DNA of 64,000 nt from Embleya scabrispora (GCF_002024165.1 NZ_MWQN01000001.1:5001501-5065500), one strand, 5' to 3'. Positions 45,899-55,728 are shown, counted from the stretch's first letter. Numbers and translations: made by a program. The notes: generated from the letters alone by a model not told the origin.

Positions 45899-46716
45899 AG
45901 GTGTCGACCCCAGGAAGTGCAGCGAGCATCGAGACCGCGCCGGCGCGCCCGGTCGAACCGGTCGCCCCGGCGCCGGGCACGCCGCTCGGTGCCGGGCTGC
46001 TGACCGTCTACCGCGCGCAGTTGTCCCGGGTGCGGGTCTCCCGGGTGCCGCTGCTGTTCGTCGCGGTGTTCCAGTCGGTGGGCATCATGATCCTGATGCG
46101 CGGCGTGGTGGACACCGGCAGCGACAGTGCCCGCGAGGCGGTGGTGGCCGGATCCAGTGTGCTCGTGGTCGCCTTCGTCGCGCTCAACCTGCTCGCCCAG
46201 CACTTCGGCAACCTGCGCGCGGCCAACGCGCTCGACTACTACCTGACGCTGCCGGTGCGCCCGGCCGCCGTGGTGCTCGGCATCGCCGCCGCGTACGCGT
46301 CCTTCACGCTGCCCGGCACGGTGGCCACCGCGGTGATCGGCGCGCTGATGTTCCAGCTGCCGCTGGCCAACCTGTGGGTGCTGCTGCTGGTCGTACCGCT
46401 GTCCGGCGCCGCCCTGGCCGGCATCGGCGCGGTCTTCGGGCTGCTCGCCCCGCGTCCGGAACTGGCCACACTGCTCGGCCAGTTGGGTATGTCGGCGGCG
46501 CTGCTGCTCGGCGTGCTGCCGGAGGATCGCATGCCGGAGGTGATCGTCCTCGGCCGGGACCTGCTGCCGTCGTCCTACGGGGTGGACGCGTTCATCGCGA
46601 GCTACGGCGACCCGAACTGGGCGGCGGTGGCCGGCAATCTGGCGGTCTGCGCGGGAGTCGGCGTGGTGATGCTCTCGCTGGCCACCTGGGCCTTCAGGCG
46701 CAGTACCCGGGCGTAG
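45895..46716 (+). CDS. ABC-2 type transporter permease
   Basis: 273 residues from ATG 45895, overlapping the ATPase gene by ATGA. About 40 mostly disordered residues precede six membrane helices, the ABC-2 layout (VPLLFVAVFQSVGIMILM, AVVAGSSVLVVAFVALNLLA, AAVVLGIAAAYASFTLPG, NLWVLLLVVPLSGAALAGIGAVFGLL, LLGQLGMSAALLLGVLP, VAGNLAVCAGVGVVMLSLATW). NLRAANALDYYLTLPVRP is the coupling-helix region. It forms the membrane part of the exporter; substrate unknown. Confidence 0.88.
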   Translation: MKVSTPGSAASIETAPARPVEPVAPAPGTPLGAGLLTVYRAQLSRVRVSRVPLLFVAVFQSVGIMILMRGVVDTGSDSAREAVVAGSSVLVVAFVALNLLAQHFGNLRAANALDYYLTLPVRPAAVVLGIAAAYASFTLPGTVATAVIGALMFQLPLANLWVLLLVVPLSGAALAGIGAVFGLLAPRPELATLLGQLGMSAALLLGVLPEDRMPEVIVLGRDLLPSSYGVDAFIASYGDPNWAAVAGNLAVCAGVGVVMLSLATWAFRRSTRA

Positions 46717-46795
46717 CCGACGCCCTTCGACCACCGGACACATCGCCGCGCGGGGCCGACCCGCGGGCACGAGCCGTACATGGGACGCTGACCAG

Positions 46796-47506
46796 ATGAC
46801 GTCTGCCGGGGATATCGACCCCTACCCGTCGCCCGAGGGCGCGCACGTGGGCTTCGCGCCCGGGTACGACGCGCCCCCCTCGCTGTGGCGGCGCTACCGC
46901 ACCGACGTGCTCGCGTTCGCCGCGGTGGTCGCGGCCTGCCTGGTGGTGGGCGCGATCGTGGGCGTGGTCTGGGAGCAGATCACCCCGAGAGTGCCGCTGA
47001 TGGCCACCAAGGAGGGCGTCTTCCAGGTCTCGCCCGAGACGGAGACCTCGATCGCCCTGGACGGCTGGTTCGCGGTGTGCGGCGTGGTGGCCGGCATCGT
47101 GCTCGCGCCGCTCGCGTTCTGGCGGTTCCGTCGGCAGGGCGTGGCGACCGCGCTCGCGCTGACCGTCGGCGGGATCGCCGGCGCGTATCTGGCGTTCAAG
47201 GTCGGCGTGGCGCTCGGCCCGGACGGGATCGCCGACGAGGTGCGTCGCGTCGGCCTGGGCAAGCGCTTCGACCAGGAGTTGGACCTGAAGGCCAAGGGCG
47301 TGTTGCTGCTGTGGCCGATCGCGTCGATGGTGATCTTCCTCGGCCTGTCCGCCGGGTTCGCTCCCGCCGAGCGGCGGGAGACGTTCCAGGGGCCGTGGCC
47401 GTGGGCACCCCAGGGCCCGGACCGAGAGCACGCCCCGGGCCCGTTCCCGGGTGCGACCGTGCCCGCCCCGGTCGACCTCACCAAGCACGGCTCCGACGAG
47501 GGCTGA
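46796..47506 (+). CDS. Four-helix membrane protein, possibly DUF2567-like
   Basis: 236 residues from ATG 46796. Four hydrophobic helices: DVLAFAAVVAACLVVGAIVGVVWEQ (about 37-60), FAVCGVVAGIVLAPLAFW (about 86-104), VATALALTVGGIAGAYLAFKVG (about 110-130) and GVLLLWPIASMVIFLGLSAGF (about 165-185). The external loop between helices 1 and 2 (ITPRVPLMATKEGVFQVSPETETSIALDGW) recalls actinobacterial DUF2567 proteins. Function unknown. Downstream genes are convergent. Confidence 0.75.
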   Translation: MTSAGDIDPYPSPEGAHVGFAPGYDAPPSLWRRYRTDVLAFAAVVAACLVVGAIVGVVWEQITPRVPLMATKEGVFQVSPETETSIALDGWFAVCGVVAGIVLAPLAFWRFRRQGVATALALTVGGIAGAYLAFKVGVALGPDGIADEVRRVGLGKRFDQELDLKAKGVLLLWPIASMVIFLGLSAGFAPAERRETFQGPWPWAPQGPDREHAPGPFPGATVPAPVDLTKHGSDEG

Positions 47507-47579
47507 TCCCCGCGGGGCGGTACACGGGGCCGGCTCGTGCGGGGCGATCCACGCGGCCGACCCCCACGGGCCGAAGAGC

Positions 47580-48077
47580 CTAGACCCGCCCCACCGGAGC
47601 CGTCACCGCGTCCGTGAGCCGGATCAGGTCGGCCGGGGCCAGTTCGATCTCCAGGCCCCGGCGGCCGGCCGACACGTACACGGTCTCCAGCGCGAGCACC
47701 GAGGCGTCCACCACCGTGGGGTGCCGGCGCTTTTGGCCGAGGGGGCTGATGCCGCCGAGCACGTAGCCCGTGGCCCGCTCGGCCGCCGCCGGGTCGGCCA
47801 TCGCCGCGCGCTTTCCGCCGACCGCCGCGGCCAGCGCCTTGAGGTCGAGCCGGCCCGCCACCGGGACCACCGCGACGGTGAGCGCGCCGTCCACGTCGGC
47901 GAGCAGCGTCTTGAACACCCGCTCGGCCGGCACGCCGAGCACCGTCGCGGCCTCCTCGCCGTACGAGGCCGCGTCCGGGTCGTGGGTGTACGCGTGCGTC
48001 GTGAACGCCACGCCCTCGCGGGTCAGCGCCACCGTCGCCGGGGTGCCCTGTCCGCCCTTGGTCCTGCCCTTCGCCAT
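47580..48077 (-). CDS. ybaK: Cys-tRNA(Pro) deacylase, YbaK/EbsC family
   Basis: 165 residues from ATG 48077. The editing fold is clear: ATVALTREGVAFTTHAYTHDPDAASYGEEAATVLGV, VFKTLLADVDGALTVAVVPVAGRLDLKALA, and ERATGYVLGGISPLGQKRRHPTVVDAS with the GGISPxGxK motif of the active site. It hydrolyses cysteine mischarged on tRNA-Pro. The next gene upstream, on the same strand, is the LON-domain gene, 65 bp away. Confidence 0.92.
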   Translation of the reverse strand: MAKGRTKGGQGTPATVALTREGVAFTTHAYTHDPDAASYGEEAATVLGVPAERVFKTLLADVDGALTVAVVPVAGRLDLKALAAAVGGKRAAMADPAAAERATGYVLGGISPLGQKRRHPTVVDASVLALETVYVSAGRRGLEIELAPADLIRLTDAVTAPVGRV

Positions 48078-48142
48078 GCCGGCGCGCCCTTCGGTCGAGT
48101 CGGTCGGGCCCGAGGCGAGCGGCGCCGCCTCGGCCGGTCCGG

Positions 48143-48820
48143 TCAGTTGGGTTCGATGTTCTGCCGCAACAACTCGATCGCCGGCAACGACGGCAGGTGG
48201 TCGAGCAGCGCCGCCTCGCGGCGCAGCAGTTCCACCTCGGCGGTCAGCCGGGCGGTCGCGTCCTCCGCCTCCAGCAGCCGCTGCTTGTCGTGCGGGTCGA
48301 GCACCACCGCGGCGGCCACCAGGTAGGACAGCACGACCGGGTCGTCGGGCAGCTCCGGCAGGCTCATCGGGGTGCGCTGCTGGGCGGTGAGCAGCCGGCG
48401 CTGATACTCGGCGAAGGCCCGGGTCGCGGCCAGTCCGAGTACGTCGGCCCGCTCCCCGGGCGGATCGGCCAGGTATTCGACCTCGGCATACAGATACGGC
48501 CCCGAGTCGTCCACCGAGACCAGCTCGAACCGGGTCGCACCCGTGGCCACCAGGTCGTAGCGGCCGTCCTCGTGCGTCTTGATCGTGGCGATCTCCGCCG
48601 TGCAGCCCACCGGGTGCAGCACCGCGAGCGGATCGCCCTCGATGTCGCCGACCTCACGCCCGGTGCGCAGCGCCACCACGCCGAAGCGCTGCTCCGCCTG
48701 GGGCAGCGCCTCCAGGTCCCGGACCAGCGCGCGGTATCGCTCCTCGAAGATGTGCAGGGGCAGCACCAGACCCGGATAGAGCACCGAGTTGAGCGGGAAA
48801 AGCGGAAGCCGGTCGGTCAC
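48143..48820 (-). CDS. LON peptidase substrate-binding domain protein
   Basis: 225 residues from GTG 48820; TTG 48829 is an alternative. RLPLFPLNSVLYPGLVLPLHIFEERYRALVRDLEAL and FGVVALRTG open the Lon N-terminal (LAN) domain. A helical bundle follows (DKQRLLEAEDATARLTAEVELLRREAALLDHLP). It has neither the ATPase nor the protease part of Lon. Possible substrate-recognition adapter; role unknown. A TACTCT at 48834-48829, eight bases before the GTG, suggests a leaderless transcript, divergent from hisD. Confidence 0.88.
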   Translation of the reverse strand: MTDRLPLFPLNSVLYPGLVLPLHIFEERYRALVRDLEALPQAEQRFGVVALRTGREVGDIEGDPLAVLHPVGCTAEIATIKTHEDGRYDLVATGATRFELVSVDDSGPYLYAEVEYLADPPGERADVLGLAATRAFAEYQRRLLTAQQRTPMSLPELPDDPVVLSYLVAAAVVLDPHDKQRLLEAEDATARLTAEVELLRREAALLDHLPSLPAIELLRQNIEPN

Positions 48821-49152
48821 GGTGACCAAGAGTAGGCCCTGACCGCCGGAGCGCGTCGATCATTGATCCCACCCACGATGGAGCACCCGGGTCGCGCCCG
48901 CCGCCGCGGCCCCGGCGAGGATCCGACCGAGCAGAATCGACGAGTGGGCGGGCCACTGGCCGGGCCCGGTCGGCCTCCACGCGGCGTCCTGACCGAGCGT
49001 CACCACCGGCGGGTCGCGCTCGGATGCCCCGGCGGTGGGCTCAGCCGTGGTCCCCCGACATCGGAAGGCTGCCGCGTCCCGCCCACGATCGCGCGTCTCA
49101 CTGTCCGACACGCGAGCACGTATGGTTCGGCGCCGTCTCTACACTGGGGCGG
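48821..49152. other. Divergent intergenic region between the LON-domain gene and hisD
   Basis: 332 bp without a supported gene. Promoter elements appear at both ends, with -10-like hexamers placed so that transcription would begin at or beside each GTG. Nothing else recognised. Confidence 0.5.
49140..49145 (+). promoter_or_regulatory. hisD -10 element, probable leaderless start
   Basis: TACACT ends seven bases before the hisD GTG at 49153, so transcription would start on the first base of the codon. No Shine-Dalgarno precedes the GTG. The -35 region is not clear. Confidence 0.55.
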
Positions 49153-50508
49153 GTGATCTCCCGTATCGACCTGCGCGGTCCCGCCTCGCGGGCTGTCCTG
49201 GACAGCCCCGCCGCACTGCGCGACGTGTTGCCCCGAGCCGAACTCGACGTCGAGGCGGCCCTGGAGAAGGTCCGCCCCCTCTGCGAGGACGTCAGGCATC
49301 GCGGCGTCGAGGCGCTGATCGAGATCACCGAGCGCTTCGACGGTGTACGACTGACCGACATCCGGGTGCCCGCCGAGGCGATCGCCGCTGCCCTGGACAC
49401 GCTCGCGCCCAAGGTGCGCGCGGCCCTGGAGGAGTCGATCCGCCGGGCCCGCGCGGTGCACCGCGAGCAGCGCCGGCAGGACGTCACCGTGCAGGTCGTG
49501 CCGGGCGGCACGGTCACCGAGCGGTGGGTGCCGGTCGAGCGGGTCGGGCTGTACGTACCGGGCGGCAACGCCGTCTACCCGTCGTCCGTGGTGATGAACG
49601 TGGTCCCCGCCCAGGAGGCCGGCGTCGCCTCGATGGCGGTCGCCTCGCCGCCGCAGGCCGGCTTCGGCGGGCTGCCGCACCCGACCATCCTGGCCGCGTG
49701 CGCGCTGCTGGGGGTGGACGAGGTCTACGCCGTGGGCGGGGCACAGGCGATCGCGATGTTCGCGTACGGCGCGGGCTCGTGCGCGCCGGCGCACCTGGTC
49801 ACCGGCCCCGGCAACATCTGGGTCGCCGCCGCCAAGCGGCTGCTCAAGGGCCGGATCGGGATCGACGCCGAGGCCGGGCCGACCGAGATCGCGGTGCTCG
49901 CCGACGACACGGCCGACGCGGGCCACGTCGCGGCCGACCTGATCAGCCAGGCCGAGCACGACACGCTGGCCGCGTCGATCCTGGTCACCGACTCCGAGGC
50001 GCTGGCCGACGCGGTCGTGGAGGAGTTGAAGGTCCGGGTGGACGCCACCCGGCACCGCGAGCGGGTCACCGAGGCGCTGGCCGGCCGGCAGTCCGGGATC
50101 GTGCTGGTGGACTCGGTCGACGACGGCCTCGCCGTGGTGGACGCCTACGCCGCCGAGCACCTGGAGATCCAGACCGCCGACGCGGGCGCGGTCGCCGCCC
50201 GGGTGCGCAACGCCGGCGCGGTCTTCGTCGGCGCGTTCGCCCCCGTCTCCCTCGGCGACTACTGCGCCGGGTCCAACCACGTGCTGCCCACCGGCGGCTG
50301 CGCCTGCCACTCGTCGGGCCTGTCCGTGCAGTCCTTCCTGCGTGGGATCCACGTCGTGGACTACTCGCGCGCGGCGCTCGCCGACGTCGCCGAGCACGTC
50401 AGCGTGCTGGCCGACGCGGAGGACCTGCCCGCGCACGGCGCCGCCGTGCGGGCCCGCTTCGCGACCGGCGAACTGTCCGGCCTCGCGGCGTGGGAGGAGG
50501 GCTCGTGA
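49153..50508 (+). CDS. hisD: Histidinol dehydrogenase
   Basis: 451 residues from GTG 49153 (product starts [18 protein letters not shown]). Conserved blocks: [67 protein letters not shown] with the metal/NAD region, [12 protein letters not shown], and [26 protein letters not shown]. It oxidises L-histidinol to histidine in two NAD-dependent steps. First gene of the his operon; its stop overlaps hisC by four bases. Confidence 0.95.
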   Translation: MISRIDLRGPASRAVLDSPAALRDVLPRAELDVEAALEKVRPLCEDVRHRGVEALIEITERFDGVRLTDIRVPAEAIAAALDTLAPKVRAALEESIRRARAVHREQRRQDVTVQVVPGGTVTERWVPVERVGLYVPGGNAVYPSSVVMNVVPAQEAGVASMAVASPPQAGFGGLPHPTILAACALLGVDEVYAVGGAQAIAMFAYGAGSCAPAHLVTGPGNIWVAAAKRLLKGRIGIDAEAGPTEIAVLADDTADAGHVAADLISQAEHDTLAASILVTDSEALADAVVEELKVRVDATRHRERVTEALAGRQSGIVLVDSVDDGLAVVDAYAAEHLEIQTADAGAVAARVRNAGAVFVGAFAPVSLGDYCAGSNHVLPTGGCACHSSGLSVQSFLRGIHVVDYSRAALADVAEHVSVLADAEDLPAHGAAVRARFATGELSGLAAWEEGS

Positions 50509-51617
50509 GCGATCTGGACCGGCTGCCGATCCGCGCCGAACTGCGCGGGCAATCGCCGTACGGCGCGCCGCAGTTGGATGTCCCGGTGCGGCTCAACACG
50601 AACGAGAACCCGTACCCGCTGCCGGCCGCCCTTGTGGCCCGGATCGCCGAGCGGGTCGCCGCCGCGGCCCGCGACCTGAACCGCTATCCGGACCGGGACG
50701 CGGTCGAACTGCGCACCGCGCTGGCCGACTATCTGTCCCGGACCGGCGACTACCCGCTGGGCCCGGAGCGGGTGTGGGCGGCCAACGGCTCCAACGAGGT
50801 GCTGCAACAACTGCTCCAGGCGTTCGGCGGCCCCGGGCGCACGGCGCTGGGCTTCGACCCGTCCTACTCGATGCACGCGCTGATCGCGCGCGGCACCGGC
50901 ACCGGGTGGATCTCGGGCGCGCGCGGCGCCGACTACACGATCGACCTCGACGAAGCGCTGGCGCGGATCGCCGAACACCGTCCGAACGTGGTGTTCCTGT
51001 GCTCGCCGAACAACCCCACCGGCACCGCGCTCGCCGGCGAGGTGGTCGAGCGGGTGTACGACGCCGCGCAGGCCGCCCGGCCGTCGCTGGTGATCGTGGA
51101 CGAGGCCTACGTCGAGTTCGCGCACACCGCGTCGCTGCTGCCGCTGCTCGAGGGCCGGCCGCACCTGGTGGTGAGCCGGACCATGTCCAAGGCGTTCGGC
51201 GCGGCGGGCCTGCGGCTGGGCTATCTCGCGGCGGACGCCGCGGTGGTGGACGCGGTGCAACTGGTGCGCCTGCCGTACCACCTCTCCGCGGTCAACCAGG
51301 CCACCGCGCTGGCCTGCCTGGAGTTCGAGGACACCCTGCTCGGCTACGTGCGCGAGCTCAAGGAACAGCGCGACCGGCTGGTGGGGGAACTGCGCGCGCT
51401 CGGCTGCGAGGTGACCGACTCCGACGCCAACTTCGTGCAGTTCGGCCGCTTCGAGGACCCGCACGCGATCTGGGCGGAGATCCTCGAACACGGCGTCCTG
51501 GTCCGCGACAACGGGGTCCCGGGCATGTTGCGGGTGACCGCCGGCACGGACGCCGAGAACACGGCCTTCCTGGACGCGATGCGGCACGTTCTCAAAAGCG
51601 CGCGTCCGAAGGACTGA
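50505..51617 (+). CDS. hisC: Histidinol-phosphate aminotransferase
   Basis: 370 residues from GTG 50505, overlapping hisD. Fold-type I PLP enzyme: [69 protein letters not shown] and the PLP lysine in [20 protein letters not shown]. It converts imidazole acetol phosphate to histidinol phosphate with glutamate. Next gene hisB after 21 bp. Confidence 0.95.
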   Translation: MSDLDRLPIRAELRGQSPYGAPQLDVPVRLNTNENPYPLPAALVARIAERVAAAARDLNRYPDRDAVELRTALADYLSRTGDYPLGPERVWAANGSNEVLQQLLQAFGGPGRTALGFDPSYSMHALIARGTGTGWISGARGADYTIDLDEALARIAEHRPNVVFLCSPNNPTGTALAGEVVERVYDAAQAARPSLVIVDEAYVEFAHTASLLPLLEGRPHLVVSRTMSKAFGAAGLRLGYLAADAAVVDAVQLVRLPYHLSAVNQATALACLEFEDTLLGYVRELKEQRDRLVGELRALGCEVTDSDANFVQFGRFEDPHAIWAEILEHGVLVRDNGVPGMLRVTAGTDAENTAFLDAMRHVLKSARPKD

Positions 51618-51638
51618 GAGAAAGTCGAAATCACCGTC

Positions 51639-52235
51639 ATGGCAAGAACCGGTCGCGTCGAACGCGCCACGAAGGAAACCTCCGTCGAGGTCGAGATCGA
51701 CCTGGACGGCACGGGGAAGGTCGATGTCGCCACCGGCGTCGGCTTCTTCGACCACATGCTCGACCAGCTCGGCAAGCACGGCCTGTTCGACCTGACCGTC
51801 AAGACTCGCGGCGACCTGCACATCGACGCGCACCACACGATCGAGGACACCGCCCTCGCGCTCGGCGCCGCGTTCCGCCAGGCCCTCGGCGACAAGAAGG
51901 GCATCCGCCGCTTCGCGGACGCCTCCGTGCCGCTGGACGAGGCGCTGGCCCAGGTCACCGTGGACCTGTCCGGCCGGCCCTACCTGGTGCACTCCGAGCC
52001 GGACCGCATGGCGCCGATGATCGGCCCCGACTACGACACCACGCTGACCCGGCACATCCTGGAGTCGTTCGTCGCCCAGGCGCAGATCTGCCTGCACGTA
52101 CACGTGCCGTACGGGCGCAACGCGCACCACATCGTCGAGGCGCAGTTCAAGGCGCTCGCCCGGGCACTGTCCGACGCGTGCGTGCTCGACCCGCGCCGGG
52201 CCGGCGTGATCCCCTCGACGAAGGGCGCGCTGTGA
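51639..52235 (+). CDS. hisB: Imidazoleglycerol-phosphate dehydratase
   Basis: 198 residues from ATG 51639. Two repeated half-domains with metal-binding histidines: [49 protein letters not shown], and [42 protein letters not shown]. This is the monofunctional enzyme, without the phosphatase domain found in enterobacteria. It makes imidazole acetol phosphate with manganese. Confidence 0.95.
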   Translation: MARTGRVERATKETSVEVEIDLDGTGKVDVATGVGFFDHMLDQLGKHGLFDLTVKTRGDLHIDAHHTIEDTALALGAAFRQALGDKKGIRRFADASVPLDEALAQVTVDLSGRPYLVHSEPDRMAPMIGPDYDTTLTRHILESFVAQAQICLHVHVPYGRNAHHIVEAQFKALARALSDACVLDPRRAGVIPSTKGAL

Positions 52236-52387
52236 GCACCGGTGCGATGATCCTGATCGTGTTCGGGCTCTTCCTGGTCGGCGGGGTCATCTCGTTCGCC
52301 AAGCAGGGCCTGCCCAAGAGTGTGATCGCCCTGCTCGCCATCGGCGCGTTCTTCTCGATCGCGGCCGGCGTCCTGAAGATCGGATAG
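52232..52387 (+). CDS. Small membrane protein in the his operon
   Basis: A 51-residue protein from GTG 52232, overlapping hisB by four bases. Two hydrophobic helices ([18 protein letters not shown] and [18 protein letters not shown]) are separated by a short basic loop KQGLPKS. hisH follows after four bases, so it is well embedded in the operon. Function unknown; a similar small gene at this place is usual in streptomycetes. Confidence 0.8.
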   Translation: MSTGAMILIVFGLFLVGGVISFAKQGLPKSVIALLAIGAFFSIAAGVLKIG

Positions 52388-52391
52388 GCGC

Positions 52392-53030
52392 GTGCCCAAG
52401 AAGGTCATCGTCCTCGACTACGGATTCGGGAACGTGCGCTCGGCCGAGCGGGCGCTCGCGCACGCCGGCGCCGACGTCGAGATCAGCGCGGACCAGCACG
52501 CCGCGCTGAACGCCGACGGGCTGCTCGTGCCCGGCGTCGGCGCGTTCGCGGCGTGCATGGAGGGCCTGCGCGCGGTCCGCGGCGACACCATCGTGGACAA
52601 GCGGCTCGCCGGCGGCCGGCCGGTGCTCGGCATCTGCGTCGGCATGCAGATCCTGTTCACGCGCGGCGTCGAGCACGGGGTGGCCACCGAGGGCTGCGCC
52701 CAGTGGCCGGGCACGGTCGAGCGACTGGCCGCCCCCGTGGTGCCGCACATGGGCTGGAACACCGTCGAGGCGCCCGCGGACAGCGTGCTCTTTCGCGACG
52801 CCGCGCCCGACACGCGCTACTACTTCGTGCACTCCTACGCGGTGCGCACGTGGGAGATGCCGGTGGTTCAGGACGGCCCGCACATCCCGCCCGGCGTCAC
52901 CTGGAGCACGCACGGCACACCGTTCGTGGCCGCCGTGGAGAACGGCGCGCTCAGCGCCACCCAGTTCCACCCGGAGAAGTCCGGCGAGGCCGGCGCGCAA
53001 CTGCTGCGCAACTGGCTCGAGACGCTGTAG
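52392..53030 (+). CDS. hisH: Imidazole glycerol phosphate synthase, glutaminase subunit
   Basis: 212 residues from GTG 52392. Class I glutamine amidotransferase: [28 protein letters not shown], nucleophile cysteine in [27 protein letters not shown] and the catalytic His-Glu in [17 protein letters not shown]. It supplies ammonia to HisF, encoded three genes later. A 91 bp gap separates it from priA. Confidence 0.95.
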   Translation: MPKKVIVLDYGFGNVRSAERALAHAGADVEISADQHAALNADGLLVPGVGAFAACMEGLRAVRGDTIVDKRLAGGRPVLGICVGMQILFTRGVEHGVATEGCAQWPGTVERLAAPVVPHMGWNTVEAPADSVLFRDAAPDTRYYFVHSYAVRTWEMPVVQDGPHIPPGVTWSTHGTPFVAAVENGALSATQFHPEKSGEAGAQLLRNWLETL

Positions 53031-53121
53031 CCCGCGCGGTGCGCGTGCCGCGCCGCACCGCGATCGCCCCGACCGCACCCCGTCCGCACTTCCGACCGAA
53101 CTGCTGAGGATCCCAAGCGTC

Positions 53122-53856
53122 ATGACCCAGACCCACCGCCTCGAACTGCTGCCCGCCGTCGATGTCGCCGACGGCCAGGCCGTCCGCCTGGTCAAGGGCG
53201 AGGCCGGGTCGGAGACCTCCTACGGCGACCCGCTGGCCGCCGCCCTGGCCTGGCAGAGCGCCGGCGCCGAGTGGATCCACCTGGTCGACCTGGACGCCGC
53301 GTTCGGCAAGGGCAGCAACCGCGAACTGCTCGCCGAGGTGGTCGGCAAGCTCGACGTCAAGGTCGAGTTGTCCGGCGGCATCCGCGACGACGCCTCCCTG
53401 GAGGCCGCGCTCGGCACCGGCTGCCGCCGGGTCAACCTGGGTACCGCCGCGCTGGAGACGCCGGACTGGGTGCGCTCCGCGATCGCCCGGCACGGCGACC
53501 GGATCGCGGTCGGCCTGGACGTGCGCGGCACCACGCTGGCCGGGCGCGGCTGGACCCGCGAGGGGGGCGAGCTGTTCGAGACGCTGGCCCGGTTGGACGC
53601 CGACGGCTGCGCCCGCTACGTGGTCACCGACGTGAACAAGGACGGCACCCTCGCGGGCCCTAACCTGCAGTTGCTGCGCGACGTGTGCGCGGCCACCGAC
53701 CGCCCGGTGGTGGCCTCGGGCGGGGTGTCCTCGCTGGCGGATCTGCGCGCCATCGCCGAACTGGTGCCGCTGGGTGTGGAAGGCTCGATCGTCGGCAAGG
53801 CGCTGTACGCCCAGGCGTTCACCCTCGAAGAGGCGTTGGAGGCGGTGTCCCGGTGA
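53122..53856 (+). CDS. priA: Phosphoribosyl isomerase PriA (HisA/TrpF dual enzyme)
   Basis: 244 residues from ATG 53122. TIM barrel of the HisA family: [37 protein letters not shown] holds the first catalytic aspartate, [35 protein letters not shown], and [20 protein letters not shown] the second aspartate. In Streptomyces and Mycobacterium this protein also replaces TrpF, which links histidine and tryptophan synthesis; dual function is inferred from the family. Stop overlaps ridA. Confidence 0.94.
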   Translation: MTQTHRLELLPAVDVADGQAVRLVKGEAGSETSYGDPLAAALAWQSAGAEWIHLVDLDAAFGKGSNRELLAEVVGKLDVKVELSGGIRDDASLEAALGTGCRRVNLGTAALETPDWVRSAIARHGDRIAVGLDVRGTTLAGRGWTREGGELFETLARLDADGCARYVVTDVNKDGTLAGPNLQLLRDVCAATDRPVVASGGVSSLADLRAIAELVPLGVEGSIVGKALYAQAFTLEEALEAVSR

Positions 53857-54284
53857 CGGGAAGCGACAATTCGGCAGGCTCCGGTAGCTCGGACGGCATC
53901 GAGCGGTACGCGTCCGGCGGCCGGTGGGAGGACGCGTTCGGCTACTCGCGCGCGGTCGCCGTCGGCGACTACGTGCACGTGTCGGGCTGTACCGCGATCG
54001 TCGAGGGCAATCTGGCCCACGAGGGCGACCCGCACCACCAGGCGCTCGCCGCCTTCCGGATCGCGCTGGACGCGCTCGAGCACTTCGGGCTCGGCGCGGC
54101 GGACGTGGTGCGCACCCGGATGTACATCACCCACTCGCGCGACTCGGACGACGTCGGGCGCGCGCACGGCGAGCTGTTCGGCGAGGTGCGACCGGCCGCC
54201 ACGATGGTCGTGGTGGCCGGGCTGATCGACTCCCGGATGCTCGTCGAGGTCGAGGTGGACGCGTACCGGGGGAGGGCGTCGTGA
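53853..54284 (+). CDS. RidA family protein
   Basis: 143 residues from GTG 53853, overlapping priA by four bases and hisF by four bases. Conserved blocks: [67 protein letters not shown] and [26 protein letters not shown], with the Arg and Glu used by RidA to hydrolyse reactive imines. The usual cysteine near the active site is replaced or shifted. Its coupling to priA and hisF suggests service to the pathway, for example clearing PLP-derived enamines (inference). Confidence 0.88.
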   Translation: MTGSDNSAGSGSSDGIERYASGGRWEDAFGYSRAVAVGDYVHVSGCTAIVEGNLAHEGDPHHQALAAFRIALDALEHFGLGAADVVRTRMYITHSRDSDDVGRAHGELFGEVRPAATMVVVAGLIDSRMLVEVEVDAYRGRAS

Positions 54285-55042
54285 CGTTGGCCGTACGGGT
54301 GATCCCGTGCCTGGACGTGGACGCCGGCCGGGTGGTCAAGGGCGTCAACTTCGAGAATCTGCGGGACGCGGGCGATCCCGTCGAGATGGCCCGGGTGTAC
54401 GACGCCGAGGGCGCGGACGAGTTGGTCTTCCTCGACATCACCGCCTCCTCGGGCAATCGCGAGACCACCTACGACGTGGTCCGGCGCACCGCCGAGCAGG
54501 TGTTCATCCCGCTCACCGTCGGCGGCGGGGTGCGCGCGGTCGAGGACGTGGACCGGCTGCTGCGGGCCGGCGCGGACAAGGTGGGCGTGAACACCGCGGC
54601 GATCGCCCGGCCGGAGTTGATCGCCGAGATCGCCGACCGCTTCGGCTCCCAGGTGCTGGTGCTCTCGGTGGACGCGCGGCGGCGCCGCGACGGCGCGCCG
54701 GGCTTCGAGGTGACCACGCACGGCGGGCGCACCGGCACCGGCATCGACGCGGTCGCCTGGGCGGCGCGGGCGGCCGGGTTGGGCGCGGGCGAGATCCTGC
54801 TCAACTCGATGGACGCCGACGGCACCAAGGACGGCTACGACCTGGAGTTGATCCGCCTGGTCCGGGCCGAGGTGGGCATCCCGGTGATCGCCTCCGGTGG
54901 CGCGGGCGCCCTGGGGGACTTCGTCCCGGCCGTGGAGGCGGGCGCCGACGCGGTGCTCGCGGCCAGCGTGTTCCACTTCGGCATGTTGCGGATTCCGCAG
55001 GTCAAGGACGTATTGCGGGAGGCGGGACAGCCGGTGCGCTGA
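54281..55042 (+). CDS. hisF: Imidazole glycerol phosphate synthase, cyclase subunit
   Basis: 253 residues from GTG 54281. TIM barrel: [31 protein letters not shown] has the first catalytic aspartate; [78 protein letters not shown] (second aspartate) and [10 protein letters not shown] are family motifs. It forms imidazole glycerol phosphate and AICAR from PRFAR and ammonia, with HisH. Last gene of the operon; terminator follows. Confidence 0.95.
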   Translation: MTLAVRVIPCLDVDAGRVVKGVNFENLRDAGDPVEMARVYDAEGADELVFLDITASSGNRETTYDVVRRTAEQVFIPLTVGGGVRAVEDVDRLLRAGADKVGVNTAAIARPELIAEIADRFGSQVLVLSVDARRRRDGAPGFEVTTHGGRTGTGIDAVAWAARAAGLGAGEILLNSMDADGTKDGYDLELIRLVRAEVGIPVIASGGAGALGDFVPAVEAGADAVLAASVFHFGMLRIPQVKDVLREAGQPVR

Positions 55043-55062
55043 GCCTCGAACCGGGCGAGGGA

Positions 55063-55088
55063 GCCGACCGCGGTGCGGTCGGCTTTTT
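55063..55088 (+). terminator. Intrinsic terminator after hisF
   Basis: GCCGACCGC (55063-55071), a three-base loop, GCGGTCGGC (55075-55083), then TTTTT. A classical rho-independent structure. Confidence 0.92.
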
Positions 55089-55100
55089 CGCGTCGGGATG

Positions 55101-55143
55101 CGCAATCTTTATTGCGAAAGACTTATTGCGAAAGAACTCTTTC
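55101..55143 (+). promoter_or_regulatory. Operator region of the ArsR-type regulator
   Basis: CGCAAT-CTTT-ATTGCG (55101-55116) is a perfect inverted repeat. TTATTGCGAAAGA occurs twice, at 55109-55121 and 55123-55135, exactly 14 bp apart. GAAAGAACTCTTTC (55130-55143) is another perfect palindrome. This A/T-rich cluster lies 18 bp before the regulator ATG and probably overlaps its promoter. Autoregulation is the likely reading. Confidence 0.75.
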
Positions 55144-55161
55144 ACATCTATCGTGGGAGGC

Positions 55162-55728
55162 ATGAGCGAGCAGCCCGCGCCCCGGCGGATGATCAAGGAC
55201 GTACAGACCCTCAAGGTGTTCACCCACCCGCTGCGGATCTCGCTGCTGCGGATGCTGCACGCCGGCGGACCGGCCACCGCGTCGATGCTCGCCAAACGGG
55301 TCGACGCGACCCCGGCCCTGGTCAGCTACCACGTGCGCACGCTGGCCGCGCACGGCTTCGTGGTGGAGGACCCCGAGCACGCCGAGGACGGGCGCGAGCG
55401 CTGGTGGAAGGTGGTCGAGGACCTGACCTTCTCGCTCGGCGACTTCGCCGAGGACCGGGTCGGGCGGGACCTGTCCACGAGCATCGTGCGCGTGCTCGGC
55501 TCGCAGTCCGAGGACCGCTACCGCCGGTTCCTGGACGAGGTCGAGTCGTGGGGGCCGGAGTGGGCCGGCGCCGCCTTCAGCGGTGCGCCGACGCTCCGGC
55601 TGACCGCCGACGAACTGCGCGAACTGGGCGAGGCGCTCCAGGAGTTGGTGGATCGATACCGGGACCGGTCGACCCCCGGCGCGGAGCATGTCGAGGTCTA
55701 CGTCCGAGGTTTCCCGTACCGCATGTGA
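55162..55728 (+). CDS. ArsR family transcriptional regulator
   Basis: 188 residues from ATG 55162 behind GGGAGG. The N-terminal winged helix is KVFTHPLRISLLRMLHAGGPATASMLAKRVDATPALVSYHVRTLAAHGFVVEDPEHAEDGRERWWKVV. The C-terminal half (SLGDFAEDRVGRDLSTSIVRVLGSQSEDRYRRFLDEV and so on) is helical and differs from metal-sensing ArsR proteins; no cysteine cluster is present. It resembles the HTH_20 type regulators paired with MFS exporters. The MFS gene follows 85 bp later and is the probable target, together with its own promoter. Confidence 0.88.
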   Translation: MSEQPAPRRMIKDVQTLKVFTHPLRISLLRMLHAGGPATASMLAKRVDATPALVSYHVRTLAAHGFVVEDPEHAEDGRERWWKVVEDLTFSLGDFAEDRVGRDLSTSIVRVLGSQSEDRYRRFLDEVESWGPEWAGAAFSGAPTLRLTADELRELGEALQELVDRYRDRSTPGAEHVEVYVRGFPYRM

